Below are positions 12,301 through 21,631 of a stretch of DNA of 64,000 nt, one piece after another; the first letter of the stretch is position 1; the number at the start of each line of letters is the position of its first letter. The stretch covers positions 262,702,687-262,766,686 of the forward strand of contig NC_069658.1 in NCBI RefSeq assembly GCF_027244095.1, in the 5' to 3' direction. Source of the stretch: Hemicordylus capensis (Eukaryota > Chordata > Lepidosauria > Squamata > Cordylidae). Below the pieces are notes generated by a model. That model searched no databases. It was given only the letters and a program-made list of their open reading frames with translations, and was not told where the DNA came from. The position numbers and the translations under genes are program-made.

Positions 12301-15149
12301 CGAAAGAAGGGAACAAAAAGAGTTCTGAGAGAGGGGAAGGCAAGTTCATATAGGAACAAGGAGAGAGGAAGGAGCGGGGTCAAGAAACCAGGGTACGGAT
12401 AGCAGAGTCCACGATGAGGCTGCTGTAACTAGACTCTGTGGTAAGCCTGAGAGGCAAACAGAGGCTGAAGGAAGACAAGCAGCTTTGGGAGGTGATGCTG
12501 CTGGACATACAACATCATAGCAATAACTCGCAGAGATTAAAACCAAAACAAGGCATCAGGAATGTTAATAGCATCCTGCTGTCAGTGCCAGGACTGTGGT
12601 GTCACAAAACAGGAAGTGCAGAAGCACACTTTGGAGTTACATCATGACCCTGTTTCAGAGTCTAATCTGGAAAGTGCCCAGCTCTCAATATACAGAGTTA
12701 AAAACAGGAGGCTGGAAGATGGCATCTCCTTTGGAGCAGCTCCTTGGTGCTGCTTTATGGAAAACTGACCCTAGTAGTCCCTCCCAAGCATCAGCATTGG
12801 AGAGAGTGGGGAGGGGGGAAATACCAGAAGGTCCCTTGACCAAAGATTCCTTGAGGCAGAGAAGGAAAAACAGGCAAATTCCTCCGGGGCTCTTCCCATC
12901 TGGGGCTTTTTAGTTTAGAAGAAAAGCAACTAAGGTAGTTAGAGAGAAATTTTTCTCCCTCTCTGACAACACTAGAACCACAGGTTATCCCATGAAACTG
13001 AAGGCCAGGAGATTTAGGACAAAGAAAAGGAAGTACTTTTTCACACCGCCCATAATTAATCTATGGAATTCTCTGCCACGGGATGTGGTGATGGCCACCA
13101 GATTGGATGGCTTTAAAAGGAGCTTAGACAAATTCATGGAGGGCAGGTCTATCAATGGCTACTTGTCTGGTGGTGATAGGCTGACTCCAGGCTTAGAGGC
13201 AAGATGACTCTAAATACCAGTTGCAGGGGAGCAACAGCAGGAGAGAGGGCATGCTTTCATCTCGTTCCTGTTGGCTTCCCAGAGGCATATGCTGGGCCAC
13301 TCCGTGAAACAGGATTAGATGGGACTTCCAAATGATTCACTGCTTACTCACCAGTCACTTTCATGTTCAACGTGGCCATGGCTTCCTGATGGAAACTACC
13401 ATTTTTAACAGAACAGTGGTATTGTCCCTCATCAGAAAGGCTGACATTTAGAATTTTCAAAGCTATCTTTCCATCACCAAGGCCATCTTTCAAAAATTCT
13501 GTCCTTCCTTGGTATTCAGGCTGCTGCCTTTCCAAATGATCTTTGCCACTGTGATAAAAGTATACATATGAAGAGTTCTGGGAGCGGAACCATTTTATCT
13601 CCATATTCTGAGCACTTGTCCTGGGGTAAAGATGACAATGCAGCACAATGTCCTCATTCAGCGCAGCGGTGACTGGGTGGAGTGGGCCATTCACTGCCAA
13701 CTGGACTGTAAAATGTACCAAACACTGAGCAAACAATCACAAACAACTACACAAGCTGAATAAGCAGTGCTATATATGGCTAGACCAGTGATTCCAAACT
13801 GTGTGCTGAAGCACATTTATTATTATTGTTATTAGTCAATAAACAAACCACCAACAACAACAATGGGTGGTGGTGGTGGTGGCTGACATGCTGCACAAGC
13901 CTAATGGGAATGGTGGCACTTGGAATGCCACTGCTGCAGACCCAGAAGGGGCACTGTGGCTGTAGAAACCAGCAGCTGCACTAGCAGCATTACCGCAAGT
14001 TTCCCCATTCGTGACAATGGAGATAAAGACTGTGATGCTGCTAGCACGACGACTGGTTCTCTACAGCAGCACCACAGCTTCCAGGTCTGCAGCAGCAGCA
14101 GCGCCGCATGTCCCACTGTCACCATTAGGACTGTGCATCATGTCAGCCACCACTGCCACCACCATCATCATTTTATTTTATTATTGTTTTAATTGTGTTT
14201 TTAATAGGTTTAGCGTTTTAAATTTTAAATTGTTGAAATGTTTTAACCTTTTTATTTGTTGTTTTTATTATTTTGTTGTGAACCGCCCAGAGACTTGCGT
14301 TTTGGGTGGTATACAAATGTGTTAAATAAATAATGAATGAATGAATTTATTATTGGCTGACATCCACCAGACTAGCATTGCAACAGTTCAGAGAGCACAC
14401 AGTTGAGTGAAAGTGCAAGAGGCTTCAATAGGCCCAAAGCATTGTGTAAGCATCCTATCAAGAACATTTCCATATAAAGCATTACCTCATTTATCCAAAT
14501 TATTTGGTGGAACAGCTAGAAAGTTGATATAAATGAAATTTCCACAAGCAACAGGGAAGAAAACGGAAAGGGATGTTGTTCTACTTCTGAGCTTCTCTGG
14601 GACATGAGGGCAGCACTGTCAAGGAGAGTAACGGACTAGATGGACTTTTGGTCTGATGCAGCATGCCATTATATAATAATAAATAATAGTATAATTATAA
14701 TTAATAATAATAGTATTATAATTATAATTATAATTAATAATATAATTATAAATAATATTATTATAATTAATAGTACTATAATTATAAATAATATTATAAT
14801 TAATAGTACTATAATTATAATATTATAACTATTAGAATTAGAAAAATTATTCTCTCTTTGAATTTTTATTTGTATTTATATGAGAAATGTATATCAAAGT
14901 ATATGGATAGGCTGCAATCCTATCCACTCTTACCTGGGAGTAAGCCCCATTGAACACAATGGGACTTACTCTTGAGTAAACATACATAGGCTTGTACTGT
15001 AAGAGTATTAGTAGACATTTTATCTCTGCCTGCTCAAAGGAAAACAAAACATTTCAACCAGGATTAGATGGATCCTTACCTGGGTCCACATTATTAATAG
15101 GCGAAACCACTAAGAAAATGGTGAGAATGGATGAGAACAAGGCACTCAT
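2795..15149 (-). CDS. Butyrophilin-like gene (IgV-IgC-TM-PRY/SPRY), seven exons
   Basis: This encodes a type I membrane protein of the butyrophilin family, whose members act as immune co-regulators at the cell surface. Exons in reading order are 15149-15080, 13705-13352, 10785-10504, 8306-8202, 7273-7253, 5478-5446 and 3312-2795. Every intron is GT-AG and phase 1, and the total is 1383 bp, or 460 residues plus stop, so the model closes in frame. Layout: signal peptide 1 to about 23; IgV with C47, W62 and C121 in a DEGQYHC motif; IgC with C163 and C217; membrane span about 245-267; heptad/linker 271-288; PRY-SPRY 289-460. Possible N-glycosylation sites are N67, N110 and N125. The short 21-bp exon is a family hallmark. 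The 5' end faces the TRIM gene. Introns carry CR1, L1, 5S-SINE and foldback repeats. I cannot say which mammalian BTN, if any, is the orthologue. Exon structure is seen; function is inferred from the family. Confidence 0.9.
3394..3806 (+). mobile_element. CR1-type LINE 3' fragment
   Basis: The fragment matches the 3' end of the CR1 copies at 28.1-29.5 kb, including the 3' UTR with CAGGGCTGTTCTTAT. It lies antisense in the last intron of the butyrophilin-like gene. 5'-truncated. Confidence 0.75.
4526..4870 (+). mobile_element. hAT-type MITE, complete
   Basis: The element begins CAGGGGCATAGC and ends GTTACGCCCCTG, forming inverted termini. It is flanked by the direct repeat TTAGGAAG (4518-4525 and 4871-4878). 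An 8-bp target duplication with CAGGGG termini is the hAT signature. There is no coding capacity (345 bp). Confidence 0.88.
4900..5150 (+). repeat. L2-like interspersed repeat, family A
   Basis: The sequence shares TTTCTATACTG, TGTCCCCAAAGGGC, CACTGGAG and GTGCTGGGG blocks with copies at 15300-15555, 33777-33935 plus 34690-34745, and 54335-54600 (opposite strand). It resembles a LINE 3' region; the exact family is uncertain. Confidence 0.5.
5446..5478 (-). CDS. Butyrophilin-like exon 6: 33-bp linker exon
   Basis: Between TTTTAG and GTAAGT, this 33-bp exon encodes WRQLVMPVEK, corresponding to the WRxA-type linker before PRY in butyrophilins. It begins and ends in phase 1 and joins the SPRY exon at GCA. 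Confidence 0.75.
6120..6275 (+). repeat. AT-rich microsatellite and L2-like tail
   Basis: TATTA repeats at 6121-6160 are followed by CTGTAAACCACCTTGGGA and an AATAAATAAATAAAT tail, the common end of L2-type elements in this window. Confidence 0.55.
6893..7191 (+). mobile_element. 5S-rRNA-headed SINE with CR1-type tail
   Basis: The head contains CTTAGCTAAGCAGGGTC and CCTGGTTGCATATGAA, matching the 3' half of 5S rRNA, where the 5S internal promoter lies. A body with CCTGCAAACTTGGAGAAGCTG follows, then a tail ending GGCAGCTTCCTATGTTCCTA. It lies antisense in an intron of the butyrophilin-like gene, upstream of exon 6. Confidence 0.7.
7253..7273 (-). CDS. Butyrophilin-like exon 5: 21-bp heptad exon
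   Basis: The exon lies between TTCTAG and GTAAGTG and is exactly 21 bp. Together with split codons it encodes KKLAAEL, one heptad of the cytoplasmic coiled coil. Butyrophilin genes are known for such 21- or 27-bp heptad exons. It keeps phase 1. Confidence 0.75.
7668..7860 (-). mobile_element. L2-like LINE 3' end
   Basis: On the minus strand the unit ends with AAACCGCC followed by ATAAATAAATAAAT. On the plus strand it reads TTTATTTATT, then ATACCGCCTTTCG and an A-rich body. Confidence 0.5.
8202..8306 (-). CDS. Butyrophilin-like exon 4: transmembrane segment
   Basis: This 105-bp exon encodes a hydrophobic run from WIVVLCVSL through LIVVILYLF (protein residues about 245-267), flanked by polar residues. 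It is bounded by a TTACAG acceptor and a GTGAGT donor in phase 1, matching the stalk/TM exon of butyrophilins. Confidence 0.85.
8345..8602 (+). mobile_element. MITE of the GCATTTCCAGA family
   Basis: The terminal inverted repeats GCATTTCCAGA and TCTGGAAATGC are perfect over 11 bp. Internal blocks AGCAGGGTTTACTG, GGCTACGCTCTAATG and GGGGTAAATCTG recur in copies at 21824-22077 and 25412-25682. No target duplication is clear. Confidence 0.65.
9026..9554. mobile_element. Foldback element, about 0.5-kb imperfect palindrome
   Basis: Long arms pair across a centre near 9316: TTAAAGGAAGTACCC at 9249 with GGGTACTTCCTTTAA at 9369, and GGCATACCTTTAAGGG near 9107 with its complement near 9524. The outer ends are TAGGGATG and CATTCCTA. 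It is probably a hAT-type foldback MITE, in the intron between the IgC and TM exons. Confidence 0.7.
10504..10785 (-). CDS. Butyrophilin-like exon 3: IgC domain
   Basis: This 282-bp exon (93 whole codons plus split bases) carries ICQSNGWYPKPEILW and NLTCVIRN. The CxxxGWYPxPxxxW motif is typical of butyrophilin/B7 IgC domains. The acceptor is TTTAG and the donor GTAAG; no stop occurs in the phase-1 frame. Confidence 0.88.
11585..12215 (-). mobile_element. L1 LINE 3' fragment
   Basis: The minus strand encodes LLVCVLPQQFWKQIHMKIEQ and ends LCLYMITAARII, which resembles the C-terminal end of the L1 reverse-transcriptase ORF. An AT-rich 3' UTR follows. 5'-truncated. Confidence 0.6.
12440..12690 (+). 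repeat. MITE-like repeat of the CTTTCCAGATTA family
   Basis: The blocks ACAACATC, AAGGCATCAG, ACTGTGGTGTCACAA, AGCACACTTTGGAG and TCTAATCTGGAAAG are shared with copies at 25993-26278, 29758-30066 and 50395-50580. Its left end is unclear here. Confidence 0.5.
12895..13322 (+). mobile_element. CR1-type LINE 3' fragment
   Basis: The plus strand encodes KLKARRFRTKKRKYFF and [19 protein letters not shown], the C-terminal part of the CR1 reverse-transcriptase ORF, followed by the family 3' UTR. It sits 30 bases from the IgV exon end. Confidence 0.75.
13352..13705 (-). CDS. Butyrophilin-like exon 2: IgV domain
   Basis: This 354-bp exon encodes a complete V-type Ig fold: first cysteine in VLHCHLYP, core tryptophan in IKWF, and the DxGxYxC motif as DEGQYHC. 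It has TTTACAG before it and GTGAGT after it, both phase 1. Three NxS/T sequons are visible. Confidence 0.9.
14155..14345 (+). mobile_element. L2-like LINE tail
   Basis: The sequence has TTGTTGTGAACCGCCCAGAG, then a GGTATACAAATG and AATAAATAATGAATGAATG tail, as in the L2 copies at 30.6 and 38.8 kb. Confidence 0.5.
14665..14835. repeat. AT-only low-complexity block with local duplications
   Basis: About 170 bases are almost only A and T with TAATTATAAT motifs. A unit containing TTAATAGTACTATAATTATA occurs twice, at about 14767 and 14801. It is self-complementary and could form cruciforms. Confidence 0.8.
15080..15149 (-). CDS. Butyrophilin-like exon 1: start codon and signal peptide
   Basis: ATG is at 15149-15147. 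The first residues read MSALFSSILTIFLVV, a hydrophobic leader with a likely cleavage site before residue 24. The exon extends 5' as UTR to an acceptor after 15210 (TTTTTTACAG on the minus strand) and ends at a GTAAGG donor, leaving a phase-1 base. The ATG was chosen because it opens directly into the signal peptide. Confidence 0.8.
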
Positions 15150-15299
15150 TTCTGGATCATAAGAGAAGACACAGAAGCCTTCACTTTCACTCAGGGAAAC
15201 AAAACAAACTCTGTAAAAAAGGAAACAGGACATTATTATTTTTTGGAAAACAGGCTCTTTGATTATAGTAGGATTACATAGTCCTGCTATTACTACTAC

Positions 15300-15560
15300 T
15301 ACTAGTAAGGATATATTTATATACGGCTCTTCAACCAAAGTCCTCAAAGCGGTTTACATAGAAAAATAAATACATGAATAAGATGGTTCCTTGTCCCCAA
15401 AGGGCTCACAAGCTAAAACGAAACATAAGGCAGATACCAGCAACAGCCACTGGAGAGATGCTGTGCTGGGGCTGGATAGATGCAATTGCTCTCCCAGTGC
15501 TAAATATAAGAGAATCACCACTTTCAAAGGTGTCTCTTTGCTCAGTTAGCAGGCATCCTC
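15300..15560 (+). repeat. L2-like interspersed repeat, family A
   Basis: It shares CCTCAAAGCGGTTTACATAG, TGTCCCCAAAGGGCTCACA and AGCCACTGGAGAG with the other family-A copies. It lies just upstream of butyrophilin-like exon 1. Confidence 0.5.
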
Positions 15561-15994
15561 AATTACCTTTAGGTTTTCATAAAATCTGATAGGTGAAGGT
15601 GCTTTCTTTGATGATGAAACTAAAAGCCACTGGAATTTGTGATGGAAGCTGAGGTAAACTCTTTTTGGAGTTTGAACATGAGCAGGAAAAAGATAATTTG
15701 GAGACTGGTGGGAAAGCTTACTGAAAGAATTCTGGATGGTAGAAGGAGCTTTTAAAACACTGGGATGCTGTACAATTGCTGCTTTGGGATTAGGTAGGCG
15801 GTTAGAGTAGGGATTTTATGATATAGCAGCATCTAGGACACTTTGGAAGTAGTGCTACTTGAGAGCACACTTGCTCTCCCTATTGTCTCAAACTGTACAT
15901 CCAGAAATAAATAATTGATTACAAAATAATGTCCTGTTTGTCTCTTCTCGTGGAGAAACAGATCCTTTAAAAGCCTCTCACTGGAACTTCTTAC

Positions 15995-16014
15995 CACTCA
16001 GGGGACTGAGGAGT
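15995..16014 (-). other. Possible 20-bp 5' UTR exon of the butyrophilin-like gene
   Basis: A TTTCAG acceptor and a GTAAGAAG donor on the minus strand bound a 20-bp sequence about 0.8 kb upstream of exon 1. It could be a small noncoding exon. Two splice-like motifs can occur by chance, so support is weak. Confidence 0.25.
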
Positions 16015-19000
16015 CTGAAACAAACAAACAAGAAATAAGCAGAGAAACCAATCTTGAGCCCTTCTTATACTAACTGGAAGCTTGTAATCCTGGTCGTTAA
16101 AAAAAAAAATCAAACAGAAAAACTATTGGCATAGATATGATACAATTAAAGACAATGGCCTACATGATGAGGAACATCATTCAAAATAGTGCCATTGAAA
16201 TAGAAGGGACAAGTGAGACATTGCCTGACTTCTTGTTTTAATTTCAATAGTACTGCTTTGAGTAATTTTCCTCATTATGTCATTCACTGGAAATATGTTA
16301 ACCTTAAAAACTCAAAAGAAGACTCCAGACATTACTGGTAAGTCTATTTAGTTGTCACTGTATTTAGCAAAATCAAGAGTCATGTTTTCTCCTTACCTTA
16401 AGAGTGAAGAATTCCTTGAATCTACCTCTGTTGCCTTTCTTAAGAACTAATGTCAATTCTGAAAATTTGTCCTCTTCTTTCCCCCCTGATTATAGAGGGT
16501 TTTTTTTTCCAGAATCTCAAAGCTGTACTTGGGCAATCCATGAAAAGTTGTAAGAGGCATGATGTTCAGGAATTTCTTGTCACTGGGCAACAAACATATC
16601 TCAGTCATGTCCATGTCTTTATGCCAAGTCCAGCTAAGGAGGAAGAAAGAGAGCAGGATCTCTTTTAAAGGTCCATTTGCCTTATCAGTGGTAAACAGAT
16701 GGGGAAGGAGGTCAGCTTTTAAGTGGATATCATCTACAGCTTATCACCAACAGTCAGACTACTCCAGAAAGTTTACAGAAAGAGCAAAAATACTTTGGGA
16801 CTGATTAAAAGTTTTTTTTTAGTTTGTTCAATACCTGGCATGGCTGGTATTCACCTAATCAAATAATTAACTAAATTTCCATATATTACCATACAATCAA
16901 ACCTTCAGTAGGAGCATATATGGAAATACTGAAGGAATTTCTCTCAAGTGTTAAATAACTTACAGTCTAATTATTCTTTGCCTTTATTTCTTTATTTAGA
17001 AGATTTATACTGTGCCTTTCAGCGGATGATCCTTACAATTAAGGACCAAAGAACTTGCGTATGAATGCATGGAGGTTATGAAAGACTGTGCAAAGAAACT
17101 GAAGGTTAGGCCAATGGGCTTATGAGGAGCATAAGGTTGTGGCAAGGTAATGGGGGACCTTGCAAAGCTATGTGAGGTAGTGGGGGTGAAGTGGTGAAGG
17201 CCTATACCTCTGACACAAAACAAACATTATACCTTCAGTATCAGAGGTATAATGCCTATGAATATGGATACTCGGCTTAACCAGCATGGAAAAGTGACAT
17301 GTTACACATCTCTTCCTTGCAGTGCCTAATCAGATTTTTCTTTTTTAAAAGCCTGGAAAATCAGTCATCCAAAAACCTTCAGTTTAAGATTAGAGTTAAG
17401 ATGCTTTTGTTTTTCACTAATGTTTTTAAAAACATGGAAGTTCCACGTTAAGGTGCCCATCTTGACTTCCATGCCATATAGGCGGTAAAGACTTTGTACA
17501 GTCTGGTGTATTATGCTGGCAGCTTTAGAAATGAGGCTCCATGCACCCACATTTTGCCTTGGCTTTTCAGCTGGACATTGGGCTGGGGAGGGATGCATCC
17601 AGGCAGAAATTCAACAAGTGCAGCTTCCCCAGTCAATTCCTAGAGATGCCCCAGTTTAATTTCAGCCCGATGCATCTCTACAAAGGACAGTGCTTCCCCC
17701 AAATGTCACTTGTACAGCTGCATTCCTCAGATAACCTCCACAGGATTCAATAGGCAGTTTCAGTCCCAGAAAGTTTTCAAGGCTGACATTAATTTGTTCA
17801 CATCTCATCCAAAGCTGGTAATAGCGGCTGAAGACACCTGGATTAAGTGTTTGATTCCGTTAAGCACTTAAGAGGAAGTTTATTGAAACATGAATAGTGA
17901 TATATTAATAGCATTTCAGCAAATAGAAAAAACTGCATAACCATTATCATTTATTTTGCAAACTGATCTGTGGAACTCAATGACACTTGATACAGTAAAG
18001 AAACCTATTTTGATTATATTCCAGAGCAAAGCAAACTGAAGGATAGGAGTAAAGTCTGAGCAACTAGGGCAACAATTAGTTCATTCAGAATTATGCCAAA
18101 TGAAGGATGGGATATGTTGCAAAGATATTAATTGCTACCCCTAAAATAGTCTCGCCCCCTGCCCACTCCACTTTTTGCTCTTTTAGGGAAGGAAACATGT
18201 CAGCATGCTCTTAAGGCATTCAGGCAATGCTCCCCATCTTTTGTTCTGAATAAACACAGTTATCAAAGTCAGGAAGAATTCCTTCCAAGCAGACCTGCCT
18301 CCCCACTTCATTCAGATTGAGGGCCAAGCCAAGCAAGCCCTTCTATTGCTAGCAGCCCCAAAGGAGGTGAATGAAAGGCTGAAGGAATTATATATGAAAT
18401 GGCTATATATCTTGAATTTCTGCAAGGACTTTTACTATTGTACATAACATTTGGGGGAAGAACTGTGCCCTCTAGAGATACATCAGACAGAAATCCATCA
18501 GGCCAGCGTATCTGTAAGAGATTGCGGCTGGACTGGAGAGGAGACCTGTTGAATTATGGCTCCAGAGTTACTATATAGGCGATACTTTGGTGACATTAAC
18601 TCTTAACTTAAACCAAAGGTTTTTGGATGACTGAATTATATCCACAAAGCAAAAGAGACCTTTAGGGCGGGAGCGGGGTGGTAATATGCTATTTTCACTT
18701 GAGCAATGCTGAAAGGTTTTCAGAGACTATTTTCTGCAAACTTCTTTTGCATGACTGTGAATGTCTGCCTCCTCATGAACCACTTTGCTAGCACCAGAAA
18801 TACAAGTACCATCAGACAACGGGGGGGGGGGGGTAATAGGTGTTATTTGAGGACTCTGCAACCTTTTATGTAGGAGAGAGCCCCCCACCCAAAAAACCTG
18901 CCCCCTAGGAAACACATAGGAAGGACTGATATTCCCTGCTTTGGAGGGAAAGTACAGCCTTTATGACATCAGCAGCCATTATTGCATTGATCTCCAGGCT

Positions 19001-19436
19001 CATCTCAGACCACTTTGCATGCCTAGCAACAAAAACACCTAAGGAAAGGAAAGAGGCCTGAGATAAGGCTGGGAACTTGTTTAATAGCTGCTGATGTCCC
19101 TGCTGATGGCGCTGCTGCTCTCCTAATTGACATGGGCTATGACTGAATAGGACTGAAGTAAAGAAGAGAAGCTTAGATAAGGTACAGATAAGGCATCTGG
19201 GCAGAGGCAGGGGTTCCTAGGGGCAGAAGGAGAGAGGAAATGGGGCCCAGTAAAAAGAGACATAGGGTAAAGCCCACTGAAAAAGGAAGTTTAGGCTGGC
19301 ACTCAGTCATCCACACCTACAGGCCATCCCTATTCCATCCTCTCCATATATGTTGCCACTGTTTTGTATTTAGCTAGTTCTTCACAAAATTGTGCAGTTG
19401 TGCATAGAACCGAATGAAGCTCTTTGTACCCACGGA
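16015..19436. other. Intergenic stretch between the divergent genes, no gene recognised
   Basis: There is no convincing coding exon. The region contains short open frames without known motifs, a G-run at 18821-18832 and mixed AT-rich sequence. Shared control elements for the two divergent genes would be expected in this interval, but none is identifiable by eye. Confidence 0.4.
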
Positions 19437-21008
19437 CATAGGCGTAACTATAGGGGGGGCAGGGAGGGCACGTGCCCCAGGCGCCACTTGGCAGGGGGCA
19501 CCAAAAATTGCCCCCCCCCCGATTTGCCGGAAAAAATTTATTTTTATTTATTTTTTAAATTTTTTTGCAGAGCAGCCCCCCTCCCCCGGTCCTGGCACGC
19601 GCCCCCCCCCCCTTGGCATTGCTCATCCAGCACTGGGCGCTGTGGCGTCTTCGTAGTCCAAGTCTCTGACTCTCACTCCCCGGCGCGTTTTAACTGAAAA
19701 GGTTCAGCGAGGGGGATATGGGGGGATGTGGAACCTTGGGTTCCACATCCCCCCATCTCTCCCTTCCTGGACTTTTTCACTATGTAATGCAAGCTAATTT
19801 AATTATATGTCATCATCAAAATGGATTAGCTGTTTCAGCCCATCAGGAAAGTCTAAACCTCCACCAATTTAATTAACCAGACTGAAATCAGATGAACAGA
19901 GAATGTTTTAATGAAAGGTGGTATATAAATTTAACAATAAGTAAAACTATCATTAGGAGCAATTAGCGATTACTTAAACATTGGTGCTGCCAAGCAATTT
20001 GTAAATAAAACTTGAAGCCCTTTGAAAATAAGCTGGAATTAATTGTAGGTTGGGCAGGGGGTGAAAGTATATACTTCTAAACATTTATTGTTAAATTTAT
20101 ATACCACCTTTCATTAAAAACAACCCCAAAGTGGTTTGGTTTTAGTCATGGATTTTAATTTTAATTGCTCTTTTTGTCAATGTGATGAAGATTAGTTAAA
20201 TCTGAGTGGTCTTAGGCAACCAATGTTGCATCTGAAATGCCATTTCATTTTTTATTGTCATAAATACTCTCCAACCAATTTAAATAGCAAAGGTGTATAT
20301 TATCGCTTTATTCAATTGCAGGGAATCTCAAAAAGCAGGATTTGCAACTAAGGCAGTGCATATCTTCTCTAAAATGGCCCTTTTATAGTTTTTCTAACTT
20401 TGCGATCATAACATAAAACAAAGCATAAATGCATAAATGCTTCCCCCTCCATTTGAAACCTTTTCTGGTGTAAATAGCACACAGTTTTGGAAACGGGGAG
20501 TCTTTCTTTAACAGTGGGAGAATAAGGAGTCTTTAGCACTATCACCCTAGTCCCTCGAATTACTTTGGAGTCCTTGGTTTTCGTTTTGTTAAAATACAGT
20601 CACTCACAAGGGAAAGTCAGGAACAGAACCAGGGCATGAGGGAGGGGCATCATAATCATAATCATCATCATTGCATCATAATTCTGATGTTTGAGATACA
20701 AGCCAACTTCACAGGGTTGTTGTGAGGAAAAACCTAAGTATAATGTAGTATGTATCATCATTGCATCATAATTCTGATGTTTGAGATACAAGCCAACTTC
20801 ACAGGGTTGTTGTGAGGAAAAACCTAAGTATGTAGTGCATTTTGAAATTTTTGGTAATTTTTGTAATTTTTTAAATTTTTAAAATAAAAGTTTTCTGAAA
20901 CATGTGTGTCAGTCAGATGTATGTTGGGGGCGCAGAGGGGGGAGGGTGGCGTGGGGGGCACAATTTCAGTGTTTTCCCCGGGCGCCGTTTTCCCTAGTTA
21001 CGCCTCTG
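19437..21008. mobile_element. Non-autonomous hAT element, 1.57 kb
   Basis: The ends CATAGGCGTAACTATAG and CCCTAGTTACGCCTCTG are inverted repeats. The flanks carry an exact 8-bp duplication CCCACGGA (19429-19436 and 21009-21016). Sub-terminal GGGCACGTGCCCCAGGCGCC matches the element at 41885. No transposase frame is seen. Its right end is 194 bases before the TRIM start codon. Confidence 0.85.
20664..20832 (+). repeat. 90-bp direct tandem duplication
   Basis: The block starting TTGCATCATAATTCTGATGT at 20671 recurs identically at 20761 and continues through AGGAAAAACCTAAGTA. It includes a fragment of the MIR-like SINE tail (CACAGGGTTGTTGTGAGG) and lies within the hAT element. Confidence 0.9.
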
Positions 21009-21202
21009 CCCACGGATATGCTGGGAGACTGTTCAAGAATGTTATACCTCTAATAGTTAAAATCTTCTTCAAATATAAATGTGTTTTATGCATTTTTTTG
21101 GTGTGTGTGTCCTTTAATCTAGTTCCTGATGCTTAAAGGAAACACCTGCTGTTGTATCAAGAGGAAGGAAACTCCGATTTGCTGCTCCTGGCTTCCTGCA
21201 GG

Positions 21203-21631
21203 ATGACCTCGGCTGCTCTGAATCTAGAAGAAGCTCTCCAGGATGAAGTCAGCTGTCCTGTTTGTCTAGATTATTTTCAGACTCCAGTGATGATCATAGA
21301 TTGTGGGCACAACTTCTGCCGTGACTGCATCACCCGGTGCAGGAAAGGACAAACTTCCTCCAAATCTTCCTGTCCACACTGCAGGAAGCCCTTTTCCTGG
21401 CAAAACCTCCGGCCAAACAGGCACCTGGCAAATATTGTGGAGCTGGCCAAACAGTTCAACAAGTGGAAGGCAAATGGGACAGGGGAGCAGAAGCTGTGCA
21501 AGAAGCACCGGCAGCCCCTGGAACTCTTCTGTGAATTGGATCAAGCCCCCCTCTGCAGGCGGTGTGATATATTCAATGCGCATAGGGACCACCCTGTACT
21601 TTCCATAGAAAAAGCTGCTCTGGTTTACCAG
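21203..21631 (+). CDS. TRIM exon 1: RING finger and B-box 2
   Basis: The exon has 143 codons from [12 protein letters not shown] to ALVYQ and ends at CAG/GTAACC in phase 0, as in most TRIM genes. A complete C3HC4 RING (CPVC, CGHNFC, CPHC) and a B-box 2 (CKKH, HRDH) are visible. An alternative start at 21152 would add 17 residues. I prefer 21203 because family members begin a few residues before the LEEAL/LxxELxCPxC region. A possible 5' acceptor ends at 21121. Confidence 0.92.

Noticed and set aside
14640-14828. Isoleucine/asparagine-rich open frame
   Set aside because: It is a by-product of the AT-only repeat block.
16450-16804. Two overlapping open frames of about 72-81 codons
   Set aside because: No motif, no splice context, and composition like surrounding noncoding DNA.
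21152-21202. Upstream in-frame ATG for the TRIM protein
   Set aside because: It would add 17 residues with no family counterpart; the ATG at 21203 fits the usual distance to the RING. It is kept only as an alternative.
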